Of a DNA stretch of 64,000 nucleotides, positions 1 through 9,403 are shown piece after piece. Under the pieces are notes generated by a model, which saw nothing but the letters and a program-made list of their open reading frames with translations, did not search any database and was not told where the DNA came from. The DNA comes from Acidobacteria bacterium Ga0077522 (GTDB lineage Bacteria > Acidobacteriota > Vicinamibacteria > Vicinamibacterales > Vicinamibacteraceae), in the NCBI GenBank assembly GCA_001464065.1, contig LNDN01000002.1, forward strand, positions 23,445-87,444, given 5' to 3'. Made by a program: the position numbers and the translations under genes. Numbering within the stretch: the first letter of the stretch is position 1; each line of letters opens with the position of its first letter.

Positions 1-758
1 TCCGGCACCGGCGTGCGCAGGCCGACGGCGATGTCGTTGGTGAAGTGGTCGCCACCGATGGCGACGACGCCGGTGTGCCACAGGCTGCCGCGCTCGAAGA
101 TCGCGAAGTCGGTCGTGCCACCGCCGATGTCCACGACCGCGACGCCGAGCTCGCGCTCGTCCGGCGTCAACACCGCCTCGGCGGCCGCGATCTGTTCCAG
201 CACCGTGTCGACGACGGTCACGCCGGCGCGGTTGACGCAGGCGATGAGGTTCTGCATCGACGCCGCCCCGCCGGTGACGATGTGGACGTTGACGTCCAGT
301 CGCGACCCGGTCATGCCGACCGGGTCGGCGATGCCCTCCTCGTCGTCCACCGCGAAGTCCTGCGGCAGCACGTGGAGGATCTCGCGGCCGCTGGGCAGCG
401 CGAACGCCTTGGCGGCGTCGATGGCCCGCCGGACGTCCTCGCGGGTGATCTCGCGCGTCTTGCCCGAGACGGCGACGACGCCGCGGCTGTTGAAGCCCTT
501 GATGTGCGCGCCCGACAGCGTCAGGTAGACGGAGTCGATCTCGATGCCGGCCGTCAGCTCCGCCTCCTCGATCGCCCGCTTGATCGATTCGACCGCTTCC
601 TCGAGGTTGACCACCGCCCCCCGCCGGATGCCCTTGGCGTCGGCCGTCCCAATCCCGATGATCTCGACCCCGCCGTCGTCGGTGACCTCACCGACGATCG
701 CGGCGACCTTGGTGGTGCCGACATCGAGCCCCACCAGGTAGCGTTCATTTCGAGCCAC
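1..758 (-). CDS. ftsA: FtsA, cell division actin-like ATPase (partial, C-terminus off the window)
   Basis: FtsA tethers FtsZ polymers to the membrane and recruits later division proteins. I translated the minus strand from GTG at 758, which has a GGGAGGG ribosome site just upstream. The 252 codons visible carry the actin-fold phosphate loops GLDVGTTKVAAIVGE (residues 10-24) and VDIGGGTTDF (209-218), with the 1C domain between them. The membrane-targeting C-terminal helix lies outside the window. The ORF track does not list this frame because it runs off the edge. It follows ftsQ by about 30 nt and ends the visible division cluster, with ftsZ expected next. Identification is firm; only the C-terminus is unseen. 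Confidence 0.95.
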   Translation of the reverse strand, partial: MARNERYLVGLDVGTTKVAAIVGEVTDDGGVEIIGIGTADAKGIRRGAVVNLEEAVESIKRAIEEAELTAGIEIDSVYLTLSGAHIKGFNSRGVVAVSGKTREITREDVRRAIDAAKAFALPSGREILHVLPQDFAVDDEEGIADPVGMTGSRLDVNVHIVTGGAASMQNLIACVNRAGVTVVDTVLEQIAAAEAVLTPDERELGVAVVDIGGGTTDFAIFERGSLWHTGVVAIGGDHFTNDIAVGLRTPVP

Positions 759-787
759 GGTGCCCTCCCACGGGTCGTCCCATCACG

Positions 788-1717
788 TCACTGCTGCCCA
801 TCGACATCCTCTGGCTCCGCCAGCGCTTCCTCCACGGTCTCCTCCGACGGGACCTGTGGCATCGACGCGAAAGTCACCCCCGCCTTGCGGGGGCGCACGT
901 ACACGCGGTTCTCGAACCGCAAATCCACCGACTCGACCTGGTCGACCATCCGGACCAGGCGTTCCTTCATGTCGAGGTACGCCAGGACGCGCTCACCGAA
1001 GTCGGCGTGCCCCAGCTGCAGCACCGCCGGGTCGTCCATCAGCAGCACCGTCACGTTGCGCAGGTGACGCACGTCGATCTGCGAGATGCGCCCCAGCAGG
1101 TTGGCGGCGCGCAGCGAGGCCAGCGCCTCTGCCACCAGGGCGACGTGTGCGTCATCGGGCGGGGCCGGCTTGCCGTCGCGCTCCATCAGGCCCTCGACGA
1201 TGGGCAGGTCCAGTGACCGGTAGCGCGGACCGAACTCGTCGACCACGGTGCCGAGTTCGTCGATGAGCAGGAGCGTGTCGCCCGACCGCGCCACGGCCAT
1301 CGGCACCCGCTCGGCGATGCGCACCTCGATCGTCCCCGGCAGGGCGCGGCGCAGCGTCGCCTCTCGCACCCACGGAGACGACAGCAGCCGATCGCGCCAC
1401 GGCTCGAGCGGTGTGGTGACGATGTTGCGTCCCTTGAGTCCGTCGAGCAGCGCCTCGATCTCGCCTTCCGACAGCCGCGAGTTGCCGATCGCCTTGAGCT
1501 CGACGACGGCGAAGGCCGCACCCGTGGTCATGACGTCCTGGACGTACCAGCCCGATCCGAGCAACGCCAGCGAGATGGCCGCCAGCCGCAGGGTGCTGCG
1601 CAGGCGCGGTCGCCACGATCGGGACGCACGGAGGCCGCCCGCGCGCGCCCGCAACAGGCGAGGGTCGCGCGTGGTCGCGGGTGGCACCCGTCGAGCACCG
1701 GCAGGTCGTGGTGGCAT
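788..1717 (-). CDS. ftsQ: FtsQ/DivIB-type division protein
   Basis: FtsQ is a bitopic protein that links early and late divisome proteins through its periplasmic domains. The ORF track shows a longer frame, but the gene starts at ATG 1717, whose ATGA overlaps the murC stop, giving 309 residues. The N-terminal 40 residues are Arg-rich and cytoplasmic. A single membrane helix follows at about 43-60, then a POTRA domain (FAVVELKAIGNSRLSEGEIE, from about 69) and the FtsQ beta-domain. The C-terminus is acidic. It lies between murC and ftsA, the usual place except that murB and ddl are absent between murC and ftsQ. Confidence 0.93.
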   Translation of the reverse strand: MPPRPAGARRVPPATTRDPRLLRARAGGLRASRSWRPRLRSTLRLAAISLALLGSGWYVQDVMTTGAAFAVVELKAIGNSRLSEGEIEALLDGLKGRNIVTTPLEPWRDRLLSSPWVREATLRRALPGTIEVRIAERVPMAVARSGDTLLLIDELGTVVDEFGPRYRSLDLPIVEGLMERDGKPAPPDDAHVALVAEALASLRAANLLGRISQIDVRHLRNVTVLLMDDPAVLQLGHADFGERVLAYLDMKERLVRMVDQVESVDLRFENRVYVRPRKAGVTFASMPQVPSEETVEEALAEPEDVDGQQ

Positions 1718-3120
1718 CAGCCGCGCGCCTCCAACGCCTGCAGCACCTGCGGCCCCAGACTCCCGACCGAGCCGGCGCCGAGGGTCACGATGACATCGCC
1801 GCGCGCGGCCACGGCCGCGACGGCGGCCGGCGCCTCGGCGAGCCCGTCGATCAGCTGCACCGGCGCACCGCCGTGCCGCACGATCGCGTCGCCGAGCACC
1901 GCGGAGGTCACGCCCGGCAGCGGGTCCTCGCTGGCCGCGTAGATGGGCAGCAGGCAGACCTGGTCGGCGGTGGCCAGCACCGCCGCGAACTCGTCGAGGA
2001 GTCCGGCGGTGCGCGTGTAGCGATGCGGCTGGAACAGCAGCACCAGGCGGCGCGGCCACGCTTCGCGACACGCGGCGATGACCGCGGCGATCTCCGTCGG
2101 ATGGTGCCCGTAGTCGTCGACGACGAGGACGCCGGCCCTCTCGCCCATCACCTGCAGACGTCGCTCGGCACCGCGGAACTCCGCCAGCCCCGCCGCGATG
2201 CGGTCGAACGACAGGCCGAGTTCCAGTCCGACGCCGACGGCCGCCAGCGCATTGCGCAGGTTGTGTCGGCCCGGGACGTGCAGCACCAGCGTGCCGAGGC
2301 ACTCCGGAGGGCCATCGCCGTGCGCCGGGCGGCGCCACACGTCGCAGCGCGAGGTGCCCTGCGCCGAGACGATCGCCCTCGCCACGAGCATCGCGTCGTC
2401 GCGGTCGGTGGCGTAGGTGACCACGCGCCGCGTCATCCGCGGCACGAGGCCGGCCAGCACCGGGTCGTCGACGCCGACCACGACCGTGCCATCGAAGGGC
2501 ACCTTGTTGGCGAAGGCGACGAAGGCCTCGAGTGCCGCTTCGAAGGTGCCGTAGTGATCGAGGTGCTCGCGATCGACGTTGGTGATGACGCTGATCACCG
2601 GTGACAGCTTCAGGAACGACCCGTCGCTCTCGTCGGCCTCGGCCACGATGACGTCGCCCTGGCCCAGCCGGGCGTTGCTGCCGAAGGCGCTGAGGCGCCC
2701 GCCGATGACGGCGGTCGGGTCGAGTCCGGCGCGTTCGAGCATCAGCGCGACCATCGACGTGGTGGTGGTCTTGCCGTGCGCGCCACCGATGGCGATGCCG
2801 ATGCGCCGCAAGCGCATCAGCTCGGCCAGCATCTCGGCCCTGGCGATGACGGGCACACCGCAGCGGCGGGCCTCGACGATCTCGGGGTTGTCCTGCCGCG
2901 CCGCCGACGTGACGACCACGACGTCGGCATCGCCGATGTGCTCGGCGGCGTGTCCTTCGGCGACGCGCACGCCCATCCCGGCCAGACGGCGCGTGATGTC
3001 GGTGCTGCGGGCGTCCGAGCCGCTGACCCGGTAGCCGAGATTCACCAGCAGTTCGGCGATGCCGCTCATGCCGATGCCGCCGATGCCGACGAAGTGGACG
3101 TGACGCATCGTCTCGCCCAT
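1717..3120 (-). CDS. murC: UDP-N-acetylmuramate--L-alanine ligase
   Basis: MurC adds L-alanine to UDP-MurNAc, the first amino-acid ligation of peptidoglycan precursor synthesis in the cytoplasm. The 467-residue protein has the Rossmann motif HFVGIGGIGMSG (about residues 9-20) and the Mur-ligase P-loop GGAHGKTTTT (112-121), followed by central and C-terminal ligase domains. Length is normal for the family. ATG 3120 is the ORF start; a second in-frame ATG at 3108 (MRHVHFVG) is an equally good candidate because neither has a strong ribosome site. The gene is 1 nt past the murG stop and overlaps the ftsQ start by 1 nt, so it is translated within the same operon. Confidence 0.96.
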   Translation of the reverse strand: MGETMRHVHFVGIGGIGMSGIAELLVNLGYRVSGSDARSTDITRRLAGMGVRVAEGHAAEHIGDADVVVVTSAARQDNPEIVEARRCGVPVIARAEMLAELMRLRRIGIAIGGAHGKTTTTSMVALMLERAGLDPTAVIGGRLSAFGSNARLGQGDVIVAEADESDGSFLKLSPVISVITNVDREHLDHYGTFEAALEAFVAFANKVPFDGTVVVGVDDPVLAGLVPRMTRRVVTYATDRDDAMLVARAIVSAQGTSRCDVWRRPAHGDGPPECLGTLVLHVPGRHNLRNALAAVGVGLELGLSFDRIAAGLAEFRGAERRLQVMGERAGVLVVDDYGHHPTEIAAVIAACREAWPRRLVLLFQPHRYTRTAGLLDEFAAVLATADQVCLLPIYAASEDPLPGVTSAVLGDAIVRHGGAPVQLIDGLAEAPAAVAAVAARGDVIVTLGAGSVGSLGPQVLQALEARG

Positions 3121-3121
3121 G

Positions 3122-4246
3122 TCAGTGCGCCCCCTGCATCAGCGTCTCGGCGCGCGCCGCGATGACGTCGGCGGCGTCCGGGCGCGCCAGGCCGCGGGCC
3201 CGGGTCGCCATCGTCAGTCGCCGGTCGTCGTCGGTCAGCAGGGCCGTGAGCTCGGCGCCGAGGCGCTCGCCGGTCAGATCCTTCTCGTCGAGCATGACGG
3301 CCGCGCCTGCCGCCTCGATGGTGCGGGCGTTGGCGCGCTGGTGATCGTCGGTGGCCAGCGGGAACGGAATCAGGATGCCGACACGACCGGCAGCCGTCAG
3401 CTCGGCGAGCGTCGTCGCGCCGGCGCGGCAGACCACGACGTCCGCCTCGGCCATCTGGTGCGGCATGTCGGCGATGAAGGCGCGGACGTCGGCGACGATG
3501 CCGGCCGCGGCGTACCCGGCCTTCACCGCTTCGAGGTCGCGCTCTCCCGTCTGGTGCACGATCGCACACGGGCCCGGTATGTCACGTACGTGCGTCGCTG
3601 CCGCCACCATCGCCTGATTGATCGCGTGTGCACCCTGTGAGCCTCCGAAGACGAGAATCCGCCGTTCCGTCACCGTGGCCGGCCGCGGTCCGATCGAGAG
3701 GAACGCCTCCCGGACCGGATTGCCGGACACGAACCCGTGGCCATGGAAGTAGCGCAGAGACGACTCGTAGGTGACGCCGGCGCCGTCGACCAGGCGGGCC
3801 AGCCAGCGGTTGGTCAGGCCGGGGGTCGCGTTCTGCTCGAGCAGGAGCGTGGGGATGCTGCGGGCCGCGGCGATCGCGAGGACGGGCCCGGAGCTGTAGC
3901 CGCCGACACCGATGACGAGATCGGGACGACGGCGCGACAGCGTCTGCCACGCGTCGAGCGCACTCAACGGCAGCAGGCCGACGCCGCGGGCGACGGCACC
4001 GGCGCTCTTGCCCTTCAATCCCGCGCTCCGGATCAGGTCCAGCTCGAAACCCTCCTGCGGCACGATGCGTGCCTCGATGCCCCGCGCGGTGCCGACGAAG
4101 GTCACCACCGTGCGGGGATCCCGCTTCTTCAGGGCATGCGCGACGGCGATGCCGGGGTACAGGTGTCCCCCCGTGCCGCCACCGGCAATCACCACATGAC
4201 GTGGTCGCGAGCTGTCGGTGCGCGCGTCCACGTCGTCAGGATTCAC
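3122..4246 (-). CDS. murG: Undecaprenyl-PP-MurNAc-pentapeptide GlcNAc transferase
   Basis: MurG is the membrane-associated GT28 enzyme that converts lipid I to lipid II. The N-terminal lipid-binding loop GGGTGGHLYPG (about residues 22-32) and the second glycine-rich loop FGGSQGAHAIN (about 185) are both present. The C-terminal UDP-GlcNAc site includes a stretch ending in GATTLAE, and total length is 374 residues. The listed start is GTG 4246, overlapping the 3' end of ftsW by 11 nt. A second in-frame GTG at 4231 would remove the overlap and five residues, so the exact start is uncertain. Confidence 0.96.
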   Translation of the reverse strand: MNPDDVDARTDSSRPRHVVIAGGGTGGHLYPGIAVAHALKKRDPRTVVTFVGTARGIEARIVPQEGFELDLIRSAGLKGKSAGAVARGVGLLPLSALDAWQTLSRRRPDLVIGVGGYSSGPVLAIAAARSIPTLLLEQNATPGLTNRWLARLVDGAGVTYESSLRYFHGHGFVSGNPVREAFLSIGPRPATVTERRILVFGGSQGAHAINQAMVAAATHVRDIPGPCAIVHQTGERDLEAVKAGYAAAGIVADVRAFIADMPHQMAEADVVVCRAGATTLAELTAAGRVGILIPFPLATDDHQRANARTIEAAGAAVMLDEKDLTGERLGAELTALLTDDDRRLTMATRARGLARPDAADVIAARAETLMQGAH

Positions 4247-5354
4247 TCGTCGCGTGCTGCGACACGTTGAGCAGGATGCCGAGGCCGATCAGGTTGACCA
4301 GCATCGAGGACCCGCCTGCGCTGACGAACGGCAGCGGCAACCCCTTGGTCGGCAGCAGCCCGAGCACCACGCTGATGTTGATCAGGCCCTGCACGGCCAT
4401 CATCGCCGTCAGCCCGATGGCCAGGAACGCGCCGAAGCTGTCCTGGGCGTTGGCGGCGATGCGCAGGCCGCGCCAGGCGATGACGATCAGCGCGAGCAGC
4501 ACGGCCACCGCGCCGACCAGGCCGAGCTCCTCGGCGATGACGGCGTAGATGAAGTCGGTCTGGGGCTCCGGCAGGAACCGGAGCTTCTGCACGCCCTCCA
4601 TCAGGCCGCGACCGAAGTACCCGCCCGTGCCGACCGCGATCAGCGACTGGATGATCTGGAAGCCGCTTCCAAGCGGATCGGCCCAGGGGTCGAGAAAGGC
4701 CGTCAGGCGCAGTCGGCGGTACTCGCTGTTCCACACCAGCACGTACAGGGTGGGCACGGCCACCAGCGCCGACAGGCCGAGATACTGCAGGCTGAGTCCG
4801 CCGGCGAACAGCATCGTGAAGGCGACGATGGCGATGGAGACCGTGGTGCCGAGGTCCGGCTGATAGAGGATGAGCATCGCCAGCACGCCCAGCACGCAGC
4901 CGACCGGCAGGAGCACGCTCCTGAAGTCGTTGATGCGGTCCAGACGCTGACTGAGCAGCTTGGCCACGAAGAGGATGACGGCCAGCTTGGCGAACTCCGA
5001 CGGCTGGATGCCGATGCCGCCGACGCCGAGCCAGCGCACCGCGCCCTTGACGTCGTGTCCGGTGCCGAACAGCTTCATCAGGGCGAGCAGCACGAGCGCG
5101 GCGAAGACGCCGCCGAGCGCGGTGTTGATCACCGTGGGGTGCTGCCACGCCCGGTAGTCCACCCGCATCACCACGACCATCAGCAGCGACCCGACCAGGA
5201 CCCAGGTCGCCTGCCGTGCCATCAGCTGGACGGAGATCGACGTGGCGTCCATCGCCTTGCCGGCCAGGGCGCTGTAGACCATCACGACGCTGACGCAGAC
5301 GAGGAAGAAGGCGGCTCCGAAGAGCCACTTGTCCGACTTCAACTTGCGAGCCAT
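4236..5354 (-). CDS. ftsW: FtsW, SEDS-family septal glycan polymerase
   Basis: FtsW polymerises lipid II into septal glycan together with its partner FtsI. The 372-residue protein is almost entirely membrane helices, with SEDS landmarks such as KGAVRWLGVGGIGIQPSEFAKLA in the middle and LGLLPTKGLPLPFVSAGGSS near the C-terminus. The start is ATG 5354, behind a strong GGGGGAGGGTC ribosome site. A 184-nt gap separates it from murD, the largest interruption in the division cluster, and that gap holds degenerate 7-mer repeats. It could be RodA by fold, but its position with ftsI, murG and murC favours FtsW. Confidence 0.93.
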   Translation of the reverse strand: MARKLKSDKWLFGAAFFLVCVSVVMVYSALAGKAMDATSISVQLMARQATWVLVGSLLMVVVMRVDYRAWQHPTVINTALGGVFAALVLLALMKLFGTGHDVKGAVRWLGVGGIGIQPSEFAKLAVILFVAKLLSQRLDRINDFRSVLLPVGCVLGVLAMLILYQPDLGTTVSIAIVAFTMLFAGGLSLQYLGLSALVAVPTLYVLVWNSEYRRLRLTAFLDPWADPLGSGFQIIQSLIAVGTGGYFGRGLMEGVQKLRFLPEPQTDFIYAVIAEELGLVGAVAVLLALIVIAWRGLRIAANAQDSFGAFLAIGLTAMMAVQGLINISVVLGLLPTKGLPLPFVSAGGSSMLVNLIGLGILLNVSQHATSES

Positions 5355-5410
5355 GACCCTCCCCCTCTAAAGACGCAGCGCGCTGCGCCCGAAACGATGG
5401 GGTGCGGAAC

Positions 5411-5539
5411 GACCAGTGACCAGTCAGCAGCCATCAGCAGACGTACGGGCCGAGACACCGACCTCGCAGACCGGGGCAGCCTGCGTTCCCAGCGGCCAGC
5501 TCTTGACCGCGTCTCGCCTGCTGATGACTGCTCACTGTT
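5411..5539. repeat. Degenerate heptad repeats in the ftsW-murD gap
   Basis: The gap between murD and ftsW contains GACCAGT GACCAGT CAGCAGC CATCAGC (5411-5438) and, at the other end, TGCTGAT GACTGCT CACTGTT (5519-5539). Both read as drifting 7-nt units. CATCAGCAG (5432-5440) is the exact reverse complement of CTGCTGATG (5518-5526), so the two ends could pair. No gene, clear promoter or terminator is visible in the gap. It belongs to the same class as the larger heptad arrays elsewhere in the window. Confidence 0.55.
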
Positions 5540-6930
5540 CACCCGTTCCGCACCTCCGCCTGGCCAGCGGCCGCCGCGAGGCGGGCCACGATGGCCTTGA
5601 ACGCGCGACCACGATCGGCGTAGTCGCGAAACATGTCGAAACTGGCGCACGCCGGCGCCAGCAGCACCACACCACCCTCGCGGCGCTGTGCCAGTCCCTC
5701 GGCGACGGCGTCCTCGAGCGAGGCGGCACGCGCCACCGGCACGAAGGCCGCCAGCGCTTCCGCCACCAGCGGCGCAGCCTCGCCAATCGCGATGACGGAC
5801 CCGCCACGGGCCTGCAGCGGCGGCCCGAGGCGCGCGAAATCGCCGCCCTTGTACACGCCACCGACAATCGCGGTGACCGGTCCATCGAACGCCTCGACCG
5901 CCATCGTGGCGGCCTCGACGTTGGTGGCCTTCGAGTCGTTGTAGAGCCTCGTCCGGCCGACCGTCGCCACGTACTCCAGCGCATGCTCGAGACCGGTGAA
6001 GCCTTCGACCGCGCGGGTCATGGCCTCGCCTGACACACCGGCCAGATCCGCCACGGCACACGCCGCCATCACGTTGCCGAGCATGTGCCGGCCGGTCAGC
6101 CTGACGGCCGACACGGGCACCAGCGGCTCGATGCGTCCCGGCGTCTGACGGCGCGCGATGACATCCCCTGCAAGGCCGACCCCGTCCTCGACGGCGAGGT
6201 CGGCGCCGAACGTCACGATCTGCGCCCCCCCGGCCACCGCGAAGCCGCGGATGCGCGCGTCGTGTGCCGGCACCACCGCCCAGTCACTCGGTGTCTGGTT
6301 CTCGAAGACGCGAGCCTTGGCCTGCTCGTAGACCGCCTCGGTGCCATGGCGATCGAGGTGATCGGGCGAGAAGTTCAACCACACCGCGACGTGCGGGTGA
6401 TAGCGGGCGATCGTCTCCAGCTGGAAGGAGCTGGTCTCGACGATGTGCCAGGTGTCTGGCGTTGCGGCCTCGACCTGTGCCGACAGCGGCACGCCGATGT
6501 TGCCGCCGACGAGCACGGGGCGGCCCGCCGCCTCCAGCATCCGTCCCACCAGCGTCGTCGTCGTCGACTTGCCCTTCGATCCCGTGATGGCGACGACCGG
6601 GCCGGCGAGAAACGACGCGGCGAACTCGAGCTCGCCGATCACCGTGATGCCACGGGCGCGCGCCGCCTGGAGTGGCTGCGCATCGGCCGGCACACCGGGG
6701 CTGACGATCACCAGTGCGGCCTCGCGCGGCACGTCGTCGGGCATGGCGCCGAGGTGCAGGCGGACACCGAGCGCCAGCAGTTCGTCGCGCTCGGCGAGAT
6801 CGGCCTTGGTATCGATCAGCGTCACCTGTCCGCCTCGCTGCACCACGAGACGACTGGCCGCCAGGCCGCTCCGGCCGCCGCCGACCACCGCCACGTGGCG
6901 CCCCGAGACGTCGTAGGGAGTCGTCGTCAT
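5539..6930 (-). CDS. murD: UDP-N-acetylmuramoyl-L-alanine--D-glutamate ligase
   Basis: MurD adds D-glutamate to UDP-MurNAc-L-Ala in the cytoplasm. The track merges it with an upstream shadow frame; the real start is ATG 6930, which overlaps the mraY stop as ATGA and gives 463 residues. The N-terminus carries the nucleotide-binding fold HVAVVGGGRSGLAASRL. The P-loop is ITGSKGKSTTTTLVG (about 115-129). YNDSKATN, a MurD signature, appears in the C-terminal half. The K in the P-loop (GSKGKS instead of GTNGKS) is a tolerated variant in many MurD proteins. Confidence 0.96.
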   Translation of the reverse strand: MTTTPYDVSGRHVAVVGGGRSGLAASRLVVQRGGQVTLIDTKADLAERDELLALGVRLHLGAMPDDVPREAALVIVSPGVPADAQPLQAARARGITVIGELEFAASFLAGPVVAITGSKGKSTTTTLVGRMLEAAGRPVLVGGNIGVPLSAQVEAATPDTWHIVETSSFQLETIARYHPHVAVWLNFSPDHLDRHGTEAVYEQAKARVFENQTPSDWAVVPAHDARIRGFAVAGGAQIVTFGADLAVEDGVGLAGDVIARRQTPGRIEPLVPVSAVRLTGRHMLGNVMAACAVADLAGVSGEAMTRAVEGFTGLEHALEYVATVGRTRLYNDSKATNVEAATMAVEAFDGPVTAIVGGVYKGGDFARLGPPLQARGGSVIAIGEAAPLVAEALAAFVPVARAASLEDAVAEGLAQRREGGVVLLAPACASFDMFRDYADRGRAFKAIVARLAAAAGQAEVRNG

Positions 6931-8012
6931 CGGAGCTTCAACGTGGTGAGGCTGAACAACGCGCACACGATCGCGATGATCAGGAAACGGGTGATGACCT
7001 TCGGCTCGCTCCAGCCACTGAGCTCGAAGTGGTGATGCAGCGGCGCCATCCGGAACACGCGCTTGCCGCGCAGCTTGAAGGACGCCACCTGGATCACCAC
7101 CGAGGCCGCCTCGACGACGAACACGCCGCCGACGATGACCAGCAGGAGTTCCTGCTTGATCAGCAGCGCGACCGTGCCGATGGCGCCACCGAGCGCGAGC
7201 GACCCGACGTCGCCCATGAAGATCTCGGCCGGGTACGAGTTGAACCAGAGGAAACCGAGACTGGCGCCGACCAGCGCACCGCAGAAGATGGTGAGCTCGC
7301 CCGCCGGCGGAAAGCGCACCAGCAGCAGGTACTCGGCCAGGACGGCGTGGCCGGTCACGTAGGCCAGCGCCGTGAACGCGGCCGCCGCGACGGCGAAGGT
7401 GCTGATGGCCAGCCCGTCGAGCCCGTCGGTCAGGTTCACCGCGTTGGACCACGCCACCAGCACGAAGCCGGCGAACGCCACGTAGAAGTAGCCGAGGTCG
7501 GGGATCAGATCCTTGAAGAAGGGAAAGATCAGCCGCGTGTTGTAGAGGCCCTTGTTCGCGAGCACGAGCAACACGACGCCGACCGTCACGGCCACGACGA
7601 TCTGGCCGCCCATCTTGTAGCGCGGCAGCAGGCCGTGGTGGTTGCGCCGCGTGATCTTCAGGTAGTCGTCGGCAAAGCCGATGGCGCCGAAGGCCAGCGT
7701 CGCGAGCACGGCGATCCAGATGTAGGCGTTGGTGAGGTCGGCCCACAGCAGCGTCGGGATGATGGCCGCGGCCAGGATCAGCAGGCCGCCCATCGTCGGC
7801 GTGCCGGCCTTGGGCCGGTGGCTCTCCGGACCTTCGTGGCGGATGACCTGCCCGATCTGGAACTCGCGCAGCTTGCGGATCAGCACGCCGCCGAACGCCA
7901 GGCTGATGATCAGCGCGGTGATGCTCGCCGCCGCGGTCCTGAACGTGATGTAGCGGGTGACGTTCAGGAACGAGAAGGTGTCGTGGAAGCGGAACAGGAG
8001 GTGGTACAGCAT
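6927..8012 (-). CDS. mraY: Phospho-N-acetylmuramoyl-pentapeptide transferase
   Basis: MraY transfers phospho-MurNAc-pentapeptide to undecaprenyl phosphate, making lipid I at the inner membrane. The 361-residue protein has about ten membrane helices. Catalytic landmarks are GFADDYLK (the DDxxK acidic pair), NAVNLTDGLDGLA, and the conserved PLHHHFELSGW histidine loop near the C-terminus. It starts at ATG 8012, overlapping the murF stop by 1 nt, and ends overlapping the murD start by 4 nt. Order murF-mraY-murD is canonical. Confidence 0.97.
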   Translation of the reverse strand: MLYHLLFRFHDTFSFLNVTRYITFRTAAASITALIISLAFGGVLIRKLREFQIGQVIRHEGPESHRPKAGTPTMGGLLILAAAIIPTLLWADLTNAYIWIAVLATLAFGAIGFADDYLKITRRNHHGLLPRYKMGGQIVVAVTVGVVLLVLANKGLYNTRLIFPFFKDLIPDLGYFYVAFAGFVLVAWSNAVNLTDGLDGLAISTFAVAAAAFTALAYVTGHAVLAEYLLLVRFPPAGELTIFCGALVGASLGFLWFNSYPAEIFMGDVGSLALGGAIGTVALLIKQELLLVIVGGVFVVEAASVVIQVASFKLRGKRVFRMAPLHHHFELSGWSEPKVITRFLIIAIVCALFSLTTLKLR

Positions 8013-9403
8013 CAGCGTGCCCCCTCCGTCAGTGCCGCGACGACGGCTTCCATGCGGATGCCGCGCGATCCCTTGACGAGGACGGCATCACCGGGGCGCA
8101 CGAGGCTGCGGGCCAGGGCTGCGGCCGCCGCGCTGTCGGCGACGTGGTGCACGATTCGCACTCCGCCTGCGCTGGCCGCATCGGCCAGGGCCCGCGCCGG
8201 CGAACCGCCGACGGCCACGACGAGCGCGACACCGAGTTCGGCCGCCACCGTGCCGCACTGCGCGTGATAGCGGTCGCTGAAGTCGCCGAGCTCGAGCATC
8301 TCGCCGAGCAGGGCCACGTGACGGCCGGGAGCCGCGGCGAGCGTCTGCAGCGCCTTGACGAGTGCCGAGGGACTCGAGTTGTAGGCATCGTCGACGACGA
8401 CCCAGCCGCCAGGTGCGCGGACCACCTCGCCACGATGTGCCGCGGGGGCGAGGTCCGCGATGCCGGCGACGATGTCGTCGGCAGCCAGCCCGGCGTGCAG
8501 CGCCACGGCCGACGCGGCCGCGATGTTGGCCAGATTGGCCGTGCCGAGCAGGCGCGTCTCCACGGCATGCACGTCGCCGCGCAGCGACAGCCGGGCGGAC
8601 GTGCCGTCCAGGCCGCGCGACTGGACGTCGGTGACGGCGACGTCGGCCGCCACGTCGACGCCGAACGTGATGACCTGCCCCGGGAAGCCACCGGTGCGGG
8701 CAGCGACCCGCGGGTCGCCCGCGTTGGCGATGAAGACGTCGGTGCTCGTCGCGCCCTCGAGAATCTCCTGCTTGGCGATGGCGATGTCGTCCACCGACGA
8801 GAAGAACCCGAGGTGTGCCTCGCCGACGTTGGTCCAGACCCGCACGCCGGGCTCGGCGATCGACACCAGGCGGCTGATCTCGCCGAAGCCGCTCATGCCG
8901 AGTTCCATCACCGCGAACTGTGGCGCGGAGTGCAGCTCGAACAGCGACAGCGGCAGGCCGATGTGGTTGTTCAGGTTGCCGCGATTGCGGAAGGTGGTGA
9001 AGCGGCGCGCGAGCAGCGTCGCCGTGATCTCCTTGGTCGTCGTCTTGCCCGCGCTGCCGGTGATCGCCACGACCGTGGACCCCGATCGACGACGAATGAC
9101 ACGCGCCGCCTCCTGCAGGCCGCGCAGCGTGTCCTCGACGACGATGACCGGCAGATGCGTGGCCGTCACGGCCGCGGGGTCGCTCACGACGACGCCGGCG
9201 GCGCCGCGCGCAATGGCCTCGGCCACGAACGCGTGGCCGTCGAAGCGCGGTCCGCGGATGGCCACGTACAGATCGCCCGGGACGAGGGTCCGCGTGTCGA
9301 TGGACACCGTGGTCAGCGGCTGGGTCTCGGCGCCATAGCCGAGCACACCGCCGAAGGCGTCGGCCATCTCGCGCGCCGTCAGGGCGAACGGCTGACCGCT
9401 CAC
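8012..9403 (-). CDS. murF: UDP-MurNAc-tripeptide--D-alanyl-D-alanine ligase
   Basis: MurF attaches D-Ala-D-Ala to the UDP-MurNAc-tripeptide. The track ORF begins inside murE; the supported start is GTG 9403, which overlaps the murE stop as GTGA and gives 463 residues starting VSGQPFALTAREMADAFGG. The N-terminal MurF substrate domain includes VSIDTRTLVPGDLYVAIRG. The P-loop is ITGSAGKTTTKEI (about 110-122). NRGNLNNHIGLPLSL is a MurF signature. It lies in the murE-murF-mraY order typical of division clusters. Confidence 0.95.
   Translation of the reverse strand: MSGQPFALTAREMADAFGGVLGYGAETQPLTTVSIDTRTLVPGDLYVAIRGPRFDGHAFVAEAIARGAAGVVVSDPAAVTATHLPVIVVEDTLRGLQEAARVIRRRSGSTVVAITGSAGKTTTKEITATLLARRFTTFRNRGNLNNHIGLPLSLFELHSAPQFAVMELGMSGFGEISRLVSIAEPGVRVWTNVGEAHLGFFSSVDDIAIAKQEILEGATSTDVFIANAGDPRVAARTGGFPGQVITFGVDVAADVAVTDVQSRGLDGTSARLSLRGDVHAVETRLLGTANLANIAAASAVALHAGLAADDIVAGIADLAPAAHRGEVVRAPGGWVVVDDAYNSSPSALVKALQTLAAAPGRHVALLGEMLELGDFSDRYHAQCGTVAAELGVALVVAVGGSPARALADAASAGGVRIVHHVADSAAAAALARSLVRPGDAVLVKGSRGIRMEAVVAALTEGAR

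Noticed and set aside
45-1067. Long plus-strand ORF of 340 residues, rich in Arg/Asp/His
   Set aside because: It is the complement of ftsA and ftsQ; high GC makes long antisense frames common here. The composition is that of a shadow frame.
4218-5600. 460-residue plus-strand ORF across ftsW
   Set aside because: It is antisense to ftsW, Gln/His/Asp-rich, without domain or ribosome site.
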